Assembly (NCBI GenBank): GCA_000023185.1
Contig: CP001622.1
Coordinates: 558,001-622,000, forward strand
Source of the DNA: Rhizobium leguminosarum bv. trifolii WSM1325
Lineage (GTDB): Bacteria; Pseudomonadota; Alphaproteobacteria; Rhizobiales; Rhizobiaceae
DNA length: 64,000 bases
Reading direction: 5' to 3'
Position numbers and translations under genes: made by a program
Notes under the pieces: model-generated
The model's database searches: none
Seen by the model: the letters and a program-made list of their open reading frames with translations, nothing else
Told to the model about the DNA's origin: nothing
Shown here: one piece after another, positions 36,359 through 46,185 of the stretch
How positions within the stretch are numbered: the first letter of the stretch is position 1
Layout: each line of letters opens with the position of its first letter

Positions 36359-36550
36359 ATGCCGCAGTTAATTACTATTCTGATCCTGGTCTTCTCAGCC
36401 TGGTGGCTTTACCGCCGCTTCGTCTCCGATGCCCGCAAGCTCGCCGAAAAGTCGCGCCGTGCTGAAAAAGAGCGCCAGACCGGCGCGATCGGCACGCTGG
36501 TCAAGGACCCGGCGACGGGAGAGTACCGGCTGAAGCGCGAGGGAGAATAA
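36359..36550 (+). CDS. Small single-pass membrane protein
   Basis: A 63-residue protein with one N-terminal membrane helix (MPQLITILILVFSAWWLY) followed by a basic, charged tail ending in TLVKDPATGEYRLKREGE. It resembles short accessory membrane proteins found next to S49 proteases in Rhizobiales. AGAGGGG precedes the ATG. No function can be given. Confidence 0.75.
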   Translation: MPQLITILILVFSAWWLYRRFVSDARKLAEKSRRAEKERQTGAIGTLVKDPATGEYRLKREGE

Positions 36551-36916
36551 GAGGCGTCGCCACTCATTTGCCTCTCATCCGGCAATGGCTCCGGGCGCTC
36601 TGCAGGTGGAAGCCCCCCTCTGCCCTGCCGGGCATCTCCCCCACAGGTGGGAGATCGGCAAGTGGCTAAGGCTTCCCCAAACAACGGAACGCCTGCGCGG
36701 AGCCGTTATGAAAGCCGGCACATTCCCCCCAGCCGATCTCCCCCTTTGTGGGGGAGATGTCCGGCAGGACAGAGGGGGGCACCCCCCACAGCACAAGAAA
36801 GAATTCCTCTTCCATATCGGCATTCGATGGCTCTCCGCCGCTGCAAAAGTCTTGACCCCCGCCGCCCTCCATGGCACCTGTCGCGCCGATAAATCCCAAG
36901 CAATCGGTGCCGTTCG
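36551..36916. repeat. Composite inverted repeat between small membrane gene and glyQ
   Basis: A pair of arms of about 48 bp, 36612-36659 and its inverted copy 36732-36780, share GCCCCCCTCTG…CCTGCCGG…CATCTCCCCCACA…GGGAGATCGGC with few mismatches. Each arm also contains its own hairpin. The 72 bp between them and the flanks (36551-36611, 36781-36916) show no gene. It belongs to the GC-rich mosaic class also seen at 18988 and 23527. Confidence 0.75.
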
Positions 36917-37873
36917 ATGTCAGCTATCCCAGACCATATGAACCCGAAGCGCTCCTTCCAGGCGCTGATCCTGACCCTGCATAATTACTGGGCGGACAAG
37001 GGTTGCGCGGTGCTGCAGCCCTATGACATGGAAGTCGGCGCCGGCACCTTCCACCCTGCCACCACGCTGCGCGCCCTCGGCCCCAAGCCCTGGAAGGCCG
37101 CTTACGTCCAGCCGTCGCGGCGCCCGTCCGACGGCCGCTATGGCGAAAACCCGAACCGGCTGCAGCATTATTACCAATACCAGGTCATCCTGAAGCCGAA
37201 CCCGCCAAACCTGCAGGAGCTTTATCTCGGCTCGCTGGCGGCGATCGGTCTCGATCCGCTGCTGCATGACATCCGCTTCGTCGAGGATGACTGGGAAAGC
37301 CCGACGCTCGGCGCCTGGGGCCTCGGCTGGGAATGCTGGTGCGACGGCATGGAAGTCTCGCAATTCACCTATTTCCAGCAGGTCTGCGGTATCGAATGCT
37401 CGCCGGTCGCTGGCGAATTGACCTATGGTCTCGAACGGCTCGCCATGTATGTCCAGGGCGTCGACAATGTCTACGACCTGAACTTCAACGGCCGCGACGG
37501 CGACGAAAAGATCAGCTATGGCGATGTCTTCCTGCAGGCCGAGCAGGAATATTCGCGTCATAATTTCGAGTTCGCCAATACCGAGATGCTGCACCGCCAT
37601 TTCGTCGATGCCGAGAAGGAATGCCGGGCGCTGCTCGATGCCGGCGCCCCCGGCGACAACGCCAACCAGCGCCTGCACAAATGCGTCTTCCCGGCCTATG
37701 ACCAGTGCATCAAGGCAAGCCATGTCTTCAACCTGCTCGACGCCCGCGGCGTCATCTCGGTCACCGAGCGCCAAAGCTATATCCTGCGCGTTCGCACGCT
37801 TGCCAAGGCCTGCGGCGAAGCCTTTCTGCTGACCGACGCCGGCGGCGTCAATCTCTCGAAAGAGGCGGCGTAA
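36917..37873 (+). CDS. glyQ: Glycine-tRNA ligase alpha subunit
   Basis: A 318-residue class II synthetase subunit, very well conserved ([20 protein letters not shown] near residue 32, then [20 protein letters not shown]). It forms an alpha2beta2 enzyme with GlyS to charge tRNA-Gly. Unlike the usual glyQS operon, glyS lies 13 kb away on the other strand (50717-52831). Confidence 0.97.
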   Translation: MSAIPDHMNPKRSFQALILTLHNYWADKGCAVLQPYDMEVGAGTFHPATTLRALGPKPWKAAYVQPSRRPSDGRYGENPNRLQHYYQYQVILKPNPPNLQELYLGSLAAIGLDPLLHDIRFVEDDWESPTLGAWGLGWECWCDGMEVSQFTYFQQVCGIECSPVAGELTYGLERLAMYVQGVDNVYDLNFNGRDGDEKISYGDVFLQAEQEYSRHNFEFANTEMLHRHFVDAEKECRALLDAGAPGDNANQRLHKCVFPAYDQCIKASHVFNLLDARGVISVTERQSYILRVRTLAKACGEAFLLTDAGGVNLSKEAA

Positions 37874-37936
37874 AAGCCGTCTCGAAAATTTCCGTCGCTT
37901 CCGTCGCTCCGCTTCTTTTGTATTGCGCAAACCGCC

Positions 37937-37953
37937 CCCACATGTCTTGTGGG
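37937..37953 (+). terminator. Weak hairpin after glyQ
   Basis: CCCACA-TGTCT-TGTGGG with flanking Cs and Gs, about 65 bp after the glyQ stop. There is no T-run behind it. Confidence 0.35.
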
Positions 37954-38039
37954 TGTTGCGATCACGTATGGCTTCGGTATCTCTTTTGAAGAGCGGTATT
38001 CTTTACTTTAAACTTTTGTATGAAAATTCCGCCCCCAGG

Positions 38040-39791
38040 ATGTTGCGCCTTTTAGCATGGCCCATCTTATGCGCCATGCTGTTCGTCCTGACTTCGTGCA
38101 GCAATTTCGACAAAGAATTCACCGTCTATTCGGCAAACACTACGATCGAAGTCTATACCGACGGCAGTGCGTTTGTGTCGGAACACTTCGACATTTTGGT
38201 CAAAAAGGCGGAAAATTACGGCGGCGTCTACGTTGATATCCCTCAACGTTTCACGGATGCGTCAGGTGGTGTTCACTGGCGCGATTTCGAACTGGCCGCA
38301 GCCCGGCGTGACGGAATCGACGAATATTATTTCAAAGAAAACAATGTGCCGGGCTATTCGGTTTACATAGGAGCGGAGCACTGCAAAAGCTGTTCTGCAG
38401 ATCTGCTCACCGGTGTTACAAAGATCCAGATCGCTTACTGGCTCGGACGCCTGGTTCGTCAGGAAGGCGATCACGAGGTTCTCTTCCTGCCGGCCTATAT
38501 GGGCCGCGTGCACGGCCAGGGAGCGAAAAAAACGCTTACTCTGAAGCTGCCGCCGGGCGGAACGGTACGCCCCTCGCAACAGGATCGGGCGGCGGGCTAT
38601 GACATTACGCGGAGCGCACCGAATGAGATCTTGGTATCTATTCCAGTAGGTAAAGCGGATCGAAAGCTGCCGGACATCGAGATCGAATATCCCGCAGGGA
38701 CCTTTGTGACCGTAACGAGCGGCGAGCGGGTGCAGTGGTGGCTTTCCGATCACTTTCTCCCATTCATAAGCATTTTGGGACCGCTCATCGCCGGTCTGTT
38801 TGTCCTCATGAGATTGGGGCAGGGCTGGCGATTGCCTGCACCTTCAATTGCTGGCGATAGCAAAAAGACGGAGAGCATCTCGCCTGCTTTAGCCGCCTAT
38901 GTGTTTTGGAACTGGAAGCCGGATACTGCAAAGGCGGCCTTCATGGCGTCTGTCTGCCATCTCGCAACGAAGAGACTGCTTCGCATTTCTGGCCTTGGGG
39001 AGAATGCTGAAGCTTCGGATTTGTCTGCCAGGCAGGTGCGCAAGAAGGGCAAGGTGGCGCGCGCCAGATGGTATGGTCTTCCAGCTGTGACACGTTCGGT
39101 ATTTGGTCGAATTGAAGGAGAGCGGCCCGTCAATGATCGGCGCACCGTCGTATATGCCCTGTATGGTTTCGAACGTGACTTGCACCAGATAGTCGCCGAG
39201 GAATATTGGAAAGTTAGAGGCGGCGCAGATCGAGCAGCGTTGACGACTTCGGCTACAATTCTAGTTCTTGGCATTGCCACTGCCTATTTGTCGGGCCTCT
39301 TGATTTTTTCCGCGGCCATCTGCGGGATATTGCTCATTGTTTTTCTGGTGGTAACAATGTTCCGCCATCCAGAGCGGTTTCCCGTGGCCACCGGCACCTC
39401 CGAGCAGTTCAAACAGGCGATTAGTTTGTTTGTGGGTCTTCCGGCGATACTGATTGTTGCACTTTGCTATATCGGCACGACCGAGGTGATCGGCGAACAG
39501 CAGCCATATCTGGTGGCGATCTTGCTGCACATTGCCGGCATTATCGCCGTTTTGGCGATGCTGCGCATGCCAACGTCGAAGCAGCGGCAGATCCGCAATC
39601 ACATCCTCAGTTTGCATCGTTATTTCCACGGTGAGATCGATGGCCCGCCAATGTCGATCGAATGCTACGAGCACCATCTGCCCTTCGCCGTCGCGCTTGG
39701 TGTCGAGCAACGCTGGACCGAACGTTTCAACCTCTGGCGAGAGAGCGAGAAGATGGATGCCTATGCTCCGGATTGGCGAATAAGTTCTTAG
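38040..39791 (+). CDS. DUF2207 predicted membrane protein (first copy), possible lipoprotein
   Basis: A 583-residue protein. If translation begins at 38040, the N-terminus is a lipoprotein signal with lipobox LTSC (C20). A DUF2207 beta-rich domain follows (FDILVKKAENYGGVYVDIPQRF), then a membrane segment near 245-265 and two or more segments around 405-450 and 480-520. An upstream in-frame ATG at 37968 is also possible. It is a diverged paralogue of 41919-43853, lacks that copy's glycine tail, and is visibly less GC-rich than the neighbours. Family function is unknown. Confidence 0.8.
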   Translation: MLRLLAWPILCAMLFVLTSCSNFDKEFTVYSANTTIEVYTDGSAFVSEHFDILVKKAENYGGVYVDIPQRFTDASGGVHWRDFELAAARRDGIDEYYFKENNVPGYSVYIGAEHCKSCSADLLTGVTKIQIAYWLGRLVRQEGDHEVLFLPAYMGRVHGQGAKKTLTLKLPPGGTVRPSQQDRAAGYDITRSAPNEILVSIPVGKADRKLPDIEIEYPAGTFVTVTSGERVQWWLSDHFLPFISILGPLIAGLFVLMRLGQGWRLPAPSIAGDSKKTESISPALAAYVFWNWKPDTAKAAFMASVCHLATKRLLRISGLGENAEASDLSARQVRKKGKVARARWYGLPAVTRSVFGRIEGERPVNDRRTVVYALYGFERDLHQIVAEEYWKVRGGADRAALTTSATILVLGIATAYLSGLLIFSAAICGILLIVFLVVTMFRHPERFPVATGTSEQFKQAISLFVGLPAILIVALCYIGTTEVIGEQQPYLVAILLHIAGIIAVLAMLRMPTSKQRQIRNHILSLHRYFHGEIDGPPMSIECYEHHLPFAVALGVEQRWTERFNLWRESEKMDAYAPDWRISS

Positions 39792-39905
39792 ACGAGCGGT
39801 ATTTTCAAAGTCTGATCGAAATCAGTCAAAGAATGACTGCGCCAAGATGACTTTGTTATGCCGAATCACTAACGTGCGATCATCAAATCGGGGGAGCTCA
39901 TCTGC

Positions 39906-40457
39906 ATGTATGTGATACTCGCTATTATCGTTGTCATCGCTCTCTATCTCGTCTTCATTTACAACGGCCTGGTTCGCGCGCGACAGATGGCGGAAGAAGC
40001 CTGGTCGGGCATCGACGTCCAGCTCAAGCGCCGCGCCGACCTGATCCCGAACCTTATCGAGACGGTCAAGGGTTATGCCGCCCACGAAAAATCGACGCTC
40101 GAAGAGGTGGTTGAGCTCCGCAACAAGGCGCAGGCCGTACCATCAGGCGATGTCGCCGGCAGGGCGCAGGCGGAAGGTCTGCTCGGCCAGGCGCTCGGTC
40201 GCGTCATCGCGCTCGCCGAAGCCTATCCGGATCTCAAGGCCAACCAGAATTTTGCCGAGCTGCAGGCCTCGCTGGAAACCATGGAAGGCGAGCTGCAGAT
40301 GGCCCGGCGTTATTACAATGGTGCTGCCCGCGACCTGAACGTCAAGGTTGAAAGCTTCCCGTCCAATCTCGTTGCCGGTCAGTTCGGTTTTGCCAAGCGG
40401 GAATATTTCGAGATCACGAATGAGGCCGATCGTGCCGTTCCCACCGTGAAATTCTGA
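39906..40457 (+). CDS. lemA: LemA family protein
   Basis: A 183-residue LemA protein. One membrane helix at 3-20 (VILAIIVVIALYLVFIYNGLV) exposes the N-terminus; the rest is a four-helix bundle (EEAWSGIDVQLKRRADLIPNLI, then RRYYNGAARDLNVKVESFPSNL). LemA genes are commonly next to DUF2207 or TPM-domain genes, as here. The function is unknown. Confidence 0.93.
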   Translation: MYVILAIIVVIALYLVFIYNGLVRARQMAEEAWSGIDVQLKRRADLIPNLIETVKGYAAHEKSTLEEVVELRNKAQAVPSGDVAGRAQAEGLLGQALGRVIALAEAYPDLKANQNFAELQASLETMEGELQMARRYYNGAARDLNVKVESFPSNLVAGQFGFAKREYFEITNEADRAVPTVKF

Positions 40458-40518
40458 CGATCCGGCATTTTGCCTTTGCGAGAAAGCGATTAAGAGCAGG
40501 GGGCGGATCGCGGCCGGC

Positions 40519-40594
40519 TAGAGCATGTCGCGCAAAACCAAAGACCTGAAGGGTGGGCCAAGCGAATCTGAAAGATCGCGACGCGCTTCAGGGT
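40519..40594. repeat. Dispersed palindromic repeat upstream of aroA
   Basis: TAGAGCATGTCGCGC … GCGCGACGCGCTTCA-like arms around AAACCAAAGACC and GAATCTGAAAGATC. It is an imperfect member of the same dispersed family as 2217, 2575 and 29747. It occupies most of the lemA-aroA gap. Confidence 0.55.
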
Positions 40595-40617
40595 CGCCCC
40601 AGGGACGGAAGAACAGC

Positions 40618-41880
40618 ATGACACGCACAGCCAAACTCACGATCATTCCGCCGGGCAGGCCGCTTTCGGGCCGCGCCATGCCGCCCGGCTCCAAGTCGAT
40701 CACCAATCGCGCGCTGCTGCTTGCCGGCCTTGCGAAGGGCACGAGCCGGCTGACCGGGGCGCTGAAGAGCGACGATACGCGTTATATGGCCGAAGCGCTG
40801 CGTGCCATGGGTGTTACGATCGACGAGCCTGACGATACCACCTTCGTCGTCACCGGCAGCGGCAGGCTACTGCCGCCGAAGGCGCCGCTCTTCCTCGGCA
40901 ATGCCGGCACGGCGACACGTTTCCTGACGGCGGCTGCGGCTTTGGTCGACGGCACGGTCATCGTCGATGGCGACGAACATATGCGCAAGCGCCCGATCGG
41001 GCCGCTGGTCGAGGCGATGCGAACGCTCGGCATCGACGTGAGTGCCGAGACCGGCTGCCCGCCGGTCACCGTCAAGGGCACCGGCCGCTTCCAGGCCGAC
41101 CGCATCCGCATCGATGGCGGCCTGTCCAGCCAGTATGTTTCGGCGCTGCTGATGATGGCGGCCGGCGGCGACCGGCCGATCGACATCGAACTCGTCGGCG
41201 AGGACATCGGCGCGCTCGGCTATATCGATCTGACCACGGCGGCGATGAAGGCTTTCGGCGCCAAGGTCGAGAAGACCAGCCCGGTCACATGGCGCGTCGA
41301 GCCGACCGGCTACCACGCTGCCGACTTCATCGTCGAGCCGGATGCCTCGGCCGCGACCTATCTCTGGGCCGCCGAAGTCCTCACAGGCGGCGCGATCGAT
41401 CTCGGTGTTCCCTCCGACGCCTTTTCGCAGCCGGATGCGCGCGCCTATGACATGATCGCCAAATTCCCGCATCTGCCGTCGGAGATCGACGGCTCGCAGA
41501 TGCAGGATGCCGTTCCCACCCTTGCCGTGCTTGCCGCCTTCAACGAGACGCCGGTTCGCTTCGTCGGCATCGCCAACCTGCGCGTCAAGGAATGCGACCG
41601 CATCCAGGCGCTCTCGACCGGCCTCAACCGCATTGTTTCAGGCCTTGCCCGCGAGGAGGGTGACGATCTGATCGTGCAGTCGGATCCCGCACTTGTGGGC
41701 CAACATCTGCCGGCGGAGATCGACAGCTTCGCCGACCACCGCATAGCTATGAGTTTCGCGCTGGCCGGCCTGAAGATCGACGGCATCACCATTCTCGATC
41801 CCGATTGCGTCGGCAAGACCTTCCCCGCCTATTGGCGGACGCTGGCCGCCCTCGGCGTGACCTATCAGGACAAAGATTGA
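40618..41880 (+). CDS. aroA: 3-phosphoshikimate 1-carboxyvinyltransferase (EPSP synthase)
   Basis: A 420-residue EPSP synthase. PEP and shikimate-3-phosphate motifs are present: [13 protein letters not shown] (24-36), [14 protein letters not shown] (93-106), [30 protein letters not shown] and [10 protein letters not shown]. It is related to the E. coli type rather than to the tolerant CP4 type, but position F102 replaces the conserved proline (E. coli P101) of the NAGTAMRP motif. The ATG at 40618 follows GGAAG. It lies between lemA and a DUF2207 gene, away from the cmk-rpsA setting common in rhizobia, so it could be a second copy. Confidence 0.9.
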   Translation: MTRTAKLTIIPPGRPLSGRAMPPGSKSITNRALLLAGLAKGTSRLTGALKSDDTRYMAEALRAMGVTIDEPDDTTFVVTGSGRLLPPKAPLFLGNAGTATRFLTAAAALVDGTVIVDGDEHMRKRPIGPLVEAMRTLGIDVSAETGCPPVTVKGTGRFQADRIRIDGGLSSQYVSALLMMAAGGDRPIDIELVGEDIGALGYIDLTTAAMKAFGAKVEKTSPVTWRVEPTGYHAADFIVEPDASAATYLWAAEVLTGGAIDLGVPSDAFSQPDARAYDMIAKFPHLPSEIDGSQMQDAVPTLAVLAAFNETPVRFVGIANLRVKECDRIQALSTGLNRIVSGLAREEGDDLIVQSDPALVGQHLPAEIDSFADHRIAMSFALAGLKIDGITILDPDCVGKTFPAYWRTLAALGVTYQDKD

Positions 41881-41918
41881 CGAAACGCGCAGCCGAGGCT
41901 GCCGGCGGGGAGACAGGG

Positions 41919-43853
41919 ATGGGGCGTCGGTTTTTCGGATTTTGCTTTGCACTGCTGTTGATGCTCGCCGCCCCGGCGGCCTTTGCCGCCGAGGTGATCG
42001 ACAGTTTTGCCTCCGACATTACGCTCGAAAAAAGCGGTGCGATGACGGTGACGGAAACGATCACCGTCAATGCCGAAGGCAATCAGATCAACCACGGCAT
42101 CTTCCGTGATTTCCCGCTCTATTTCACCGATGCCGCGGGTCGCCGCCGCAGCGTCGATTTCGATATGGTGTCGGTCCAGCGCGACGGCGATAACGAGCCC
42201 TGGCACACTGAATCGATATCAGGCGGCATCCGCATCTATGCCGGTTCTGCCGACGTGACCGTGACGCCGGGCCGTCATCGATACGTCTTCACCTACAGGA
42301 CCAATCGCCAGATCCGCTATTTCGACGATCATGACGAACTCTATTGGAACGTCACCGGCAACGGCTGGATCTTCCCGATCCGCTCGGCCACGGCGACGGT
42401 GAAGCTGCCGCCTGATGTCGGCGCGACGGAGACGACCTTCTTCACCGGCCCTGAGGGAGCCACCGGAAAGAATGCCCGCGTCAGCGAGAGCGGCGCTGGC
42501 TTGGTCTTTTCCACCACCGCGCCGCTTGATGCCTACGAAGGCCTGACCTTTGCGATTCGCATGCCGAAGGGGTCTATCGATCCGCCGAGCGCGGATATGG
42601 AAAGCACCTGGTGGCTGAAGGACAACCGCAATTATTTCATCGGCTTCGGCGGTCTGCTCCTGGTTTTGGCATATTACACGCGCTCCTGGCTGAAGGTCGG
42701 CCGCGATCCTGCCCGTGGCGTCGTCGTGCCGCGCTGGGACGCGCCTGATGGTATCTCGCCGGCGCTGGTCAACTATATCGACAATAAGGGCTTCTCCGGC
42801 GAGGGCTGGACGGCGCTGTCCGCCACCGCGCTCAATCTTGCCGTCCGCGGTTACGTCAAGCTCGAAGACCTGAAGAATTCGATTGTCATTCAAGGCACCG
42901 GCAAGCCACTCGGCAAGGAGAAATTCCAGGCCGGCGAAATCGAATTGCTGAAGGTCGCCGGCGGCGCCGGTTCGACGCTGACGATCGACAAGGCCAATGG
43001 CGAGCGGGTGAAGTCCGTCGGCCAGGCCTTTCGCTCGGCGATCGAGAAAGAACATCGCGGCAAATATTACAATTCCAACCTCGGCTATACCGCCGGCGGC
43101 ATCGTGCTCAGCGCCGCAGCCCTAGTGATCCTGTTCGTCTTCGGTTCGCTGGCGCCGGATACCATCGCGCTGATGCTGATCCCGATCGCCATTTCGGTCT
43201 TCGTTGCGGTGTTCGCCGCCGGCCTCGTCAGGTCGCTGCATCGCGGCAAGTCGCTGTTCGGTAAGATCATCGCCATCATCTCCGCCGCGATCGGCGTCTT
43301 CGTCGGCATCAGCATCCTGGCGACCATGGTGCTGGCGCTTGCCTCGTCGCTGGTGGAACTGCACGAAACGCCGATGCTGTTTGCCGTCGGCGGCATCGTG
43401 CTGCTCAACATCCTCTATGTCTTCATCATGGGTGCACCGACCCCGCTCGGCGCCAAGATGATGGATGGCATAGACGGCCTGCGCCAATATCTGACGCTTG
43501 CCGAGAAGGACCGGATGAACACGGCCGGCGCCCCGGAAATGTCGCCACGGCATTTCGAGACGCTGCTGCCCTATGCGGTGGCGCTCGGCGTCGAAAAACC
43601 CTGGTCACGCACCTTCGAGACCTGGCTTGCTGCAGCCGCTGCCGGTGCGGCTGCAGCCTATGCGCCCGCCTGGTATGCCGGCAATTTCAACAGCGGCAGC
43701 TTTTCCGATCGTATCGGTGGTTTTTCCTCGTCCATGGCCTCGACCATCGCGTCGACGATACCCGCGCCGCCGCCCTCAAGTTCATCCTCCGGTTTTTCCG
43801 GCGGCGGCTCGTCCGGCGGCGGTGGCGGAGGTGGGGGAGGCGGGGGCTGGTAA
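41919..43853 (+). CDS. DUF2207 predicted membrane protein (second copy)
   Basis: A 644-residue protein. Signal peptide at about 1-24 ([21 protein letters not shown]), DUF2207 domain ([21 protein letters not shown]), a membrane segment near 240-258, a cluster of segments around 385-500, and a Ser/Gly tail ending in a run of glycines and a final Trp. That glycine tail is typical of the family. It starts 38 bp after aroA, with GGGAGACAGGG just before the ATG. It probably works with LemA, but no function is established. Confidence 0.88.
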   Translation: MGRRFFGFCFALLLMLAAPAAFAAEVIDSFASDITLEKSGAMTVTETITVNAEGNQINHGIFRDFPLYFTDAAGRRRSVDFDMVSVQRDGDNEPWHTESISGGIRIYAGSADVTVTPGRHRYVFTYRTNRQIRYFDDHDELYWNVTGNGWIFPIRSATATVKLPPDVGATETTFFTGPEGATGKNARVSESGAGLVFSTTAPLDAYEGLTFAIRMPKGSIDPPSADMESTWWLKDNRNYFIGFGGLLLVLAYYTRSWLKVGRDPARGVVVPRWDAPDGISPALVNYIDNKGFSGEGWTALSATALNLAVRGYVKLEDLKNSIVIQGTGKPLGKEKFQAGEIELLKVAGGAGSTLTIDKANGERVKSVGQAFRSAIEKEHRGKYYNSNLGYTAGGIVLSAAALVILFVFGSLAPDTIALMLIPIAISVFVAVFAAGLVRSLHRGKSLFGKIIAIISAAIGVFVGISILATMVLALASSLVELHETPMLFAVGGIVLLNILYVFIMGAPTPLGAKMMDGIDGLRQYLTLAEKDRMNTAGAPEMSPRHFETLLPYAVALGVEKPWSRTFETWLAAAAAGAAAAYAPAWYAGNFNSGSFSDRIGGFSSSMASTIASTIPAPPPSSSSSGFSGGGSSGGGGGGGGGGGW

Positions 43854-43918
43854 GCTTTCCCGCTTGACCTTTCGGCCCTTGGCCCTTAACCGCCAGACAG
43901 AAAAGGAAAGGGTCGCGC

Positions 43919-45196
43919 ATGAAGGTTCTGTTGATCGGATCGGGCGGACGCGAGCACGCGCTCGCCTGGAAGCTGGCGCAATCGCCGCTGATGAGCGAAT
44001 TCTACGCCGCACCCGGCAATCCCGGCATTGCCGAACACGCCGTGCTCGTGCCGGTTGACATCGAGGATCACGAAGCGGTCGTGGCCTTCTGCAAGGACAA
44101 GGCGATCGATTTCGTCGTCGTCGGCCCGGAAGCGCCGCTGGTTGCCGGCCTCGCCGACCGGCTGCGCGCCGATGGCCTGGCGGTCTTCGGTCCCTCCGCT
44201 GCCGCAGCCCAGCTCGAGGGTTCCAAAGGTTTCACCAAGGATATCTGCGCCCGCTACGGCATTCCGACAGGCGCCTACCAGCGCTTCAACAATGGACCGA
44301 AGGCCAAAGCCTATATCCGCGCCGAGGGCGTGCCGATCGTCGTCAAGGCCGATGGTCTTGCCGCCGGCAAGGGCGTGACGGTTGCGATGACGCTCGATGA
44401 AGCTTTGGCCGCGGTCGACGACTGCTTCGAGGGCGCCTTTGGTGCTGCCGGCGCCGAAGTCGTCGTCGAAGCTTATCTCGATGGCGAGGAAGCGAGCTTC
44501 TTCTGCCTCTGCGATGGCAAACATGCGCTGCCGCTTGCAACCGCCCAGGATCACAAGCGGGTGGGCGAGGGCGATACCGGCGTCAATACCGGCGGCATGG
44601 GCGCCTATTCGCCGGCGCCTGTGATGACCGCCGAAATGGTCGAGCGCACTATGAAAGAGATCATCGAACCGACGATGCGCGGCATGGCCGAGAGTGGTCA
44701 TCCTTTCTCCGGTGTCTTTTTCGCCGGGCTGATGATCACCAAGAAGGGGCCGGAGCTGATCGAATACAATGTCCGCTTCGGCGATCCCGAATGCCAGGTG
44801 ATGATGATGCGGTTGAAGAGCGATCTCCTGCCGCTGCTGCTCGCCACCGCCAACGGCACGCTCGATCAGGTCAAGGCCGAATGGAACGAGGATCCGGCAC
44901 TGACGGTGGTCATGGCCTCGAAGGGTTATCCGGGCGCCTACGACAAGAACACGCCGATCCTTTCCCTGCCGGACGCAGGCAAGGGCGAGAAGGTGTTTCA
45001 TGCCGGCACGGGTCTGAAGGACGGCGCGCTGGTTGCGACCGGCGGCCGTGTGCTGAATGTCACCGCGTCAGGCGGCACGGTCGCCGAGGCGAAGAGCCGC
45101 GCCTACGCGCTGCTCGACAGGGTGAGATGGGAAAACGGCTTCTGCCGGCGCGACATCGGCTGGCGCGCGATCGAGCGCGAAATGGGCTCGGAATGA
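43919..45196 (+). CDS. purD: Phosphoribosylamine-glycine ligase
   Basis: A 425-residue ATP-grasp enzyme of purine synthesis ([21 protein letters not shown] at the start, [31 protein letters not shown] and [10 protein letters not shown]). It joins phosphoribosylamine and glycine to make GAR. Apparently monocistronic; 65 bp separate it from the DUF2207 gene. Confidence 0.97.
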   Translation: MKVLLIGSGGREHALAWKLAQSPLMSEFYAAPGNPGIAEHAVLVPVDIEDHEAVVAFCKDKAIDFVVVGPEAPLVAGLADRLRADGLAVFGPSAAAAQLEGSKGFTKDICARYGIPTGAYQRFNNGPKAKAYIRAEGVPIVVKADGLAAGKGVTVAMTLDEALAAVDDCFEGAFGAAGAEVVVEAYLDGEEASFFCLCDGKHALPLATAQDHKRVGEGDTGVNTGGMGAYSPAPVMTAEMVERTMKEIIEPTMRGMAESGHPFSGVFFAGLMITKKGPELIEYNVRFGDPECQVMMMRLKSDLLPLLLATANGTLDQVKAEWNEDPALTVVMASKGYPGAYDKNTPILSLPDAGKGEKVFHAGTGLKDGALVATGGRVLNVTASGGTVAEAKSRAYALLDRVRWENGFCRRDIGWRAIEREMGSE

Positions 45197-45295
45197 GTAT
45201 AAACCGCCGCGTTCTTTAAATTTTTACCCTTTCCCCTGACGGGATGGAAACAAAGCTGCGCTAATTTGCTCCCAAGATGAGACGGAGTGGCATTG

Positions 45296-45757
45296 ATGCG
45301 TCAGATTTTCCTCGGTGCGGCAATCCTGCTGATGGCAGGCCCTGTGATGGCGTCCTCGATAGAGGTGGTCGGCAAGACCGCGCCGCGCGCTGAAAGCAGC
45401 ATCGTCACCGAAAGCTGCGCCCATTGCCCGCCGCTCCAGGCCGAGCTCACCAAGAAGGACTATACGGTGCCGGAGCTGAAACCCGGCGTCCTCCAGGCGA
45501 GTGAAGTCCGCGATGTCGGCGGCGAAAAGAAGATCTATCGCACCGAAGGCTGGATGGGCGGCTCGCCGGTCGTCTTCGTCAGCAAGGCGACGCCTGAATC
45601 CATGATTGCGGCCGCGCCGCCGGCGGCGCCGGTAGACGGCATCGACATGAATGCGACGACGGCGGCCGTCATTGGCGACGACGCCAGGCCTGTTGAAGCA
45701 GGCATGACGGAACAACCGGCAGCTCTTAACGCTTCCGAATTCAAGCTGCGTTTCTAG
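45296..45757 (+). CDS. Small exported protein with CxxC
   Basis: A 153-residue protein with a signal peptide (MRQIFLGAAILLMAGPVMAS) and a conserved-looking C41-x2-C44 (ESCAHCPPL). The mature part is Pro/Ala-rich and ends in FKLRF. It may belong to the small rhizobial proteins labelled plant virulence effector HPE1-like, but I hold that loosely. The ATG at 45296 is 8 bases from GGAG; a GTG at 45287 overlaps it. A hairpin at 45877 may end its transcript. Confidence 0.7.
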   Translation: MRQIFLGAAILLMAGPVMASSIEVVGKTAPRAESSIVTESCAHCPPLQAELTKKDYTVPELKPGVLQASEVRDVGGEKKIYRTEGWMGGSPVVFVSKATPESMIAAAPPAAPVDGIDMNATTAAVIGDDARPVEAGMTEQPAALNASEFKLRF

Positions 45758-46185
45758 GAGCAACCTCCAGGAAAAGTGCGAAGCGATTTCCGTCCGGAAT
45801 TGCCCAAAACAAATAAGTTCCCTGCCCCTGCCTGATCAAGGTTTCGATCGATTGGGGTCCCACCACCGGTGGACCGAATGCACCCTCGATGAGCAGCGAG
45901 GGTGCATTCTTGTTTATGCGCAATCACAAGCTGAATTATTGAAGTTGGATAGAAGAAATGCAACTTACGAAATTATTCGAGAAGTTATATTTCAATCGTC
46001 ACAAGTCATGCAAATAGATGCCATGACCCGTTAAAACATAATTCAGCCATCCACTCTAATTTTACCAATCGAAAGGCCGGAGGACGCATGATTGCGCTAG
46101 CTGCGCGGGCGATATGAGACGTCCGCAGGTCGGGAGTTGCCCGATCCGGAATTGTTTCTAATTCAGCTGCTTTGCGAGGCAAATC
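45758..46185. other. 428-bp intergenic region
   Basis: Holds the hairpin at 45877-45908 and, beyond it, AT-rich sequence (45910-46060) that probably contains the promoter of the first chemoreceptor. A decayed dispersed-repeat fragment (GGAAAAGTGCGAAGCGATTTCC) is near 45770. I see no gene. Confidence 0.5.
45877..45908. terminator. Perfect hairpin after the exported CxxC gene
   Basis: A perfect 12-bp stem (arm AATGCACCCTCG) with an 8-base loop, followed by CTTGTTTATG. It is about 120 bp after the preceding stop. The T-run is weak, so it could also be an RNA-processing signal. Confidence 0.6.
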
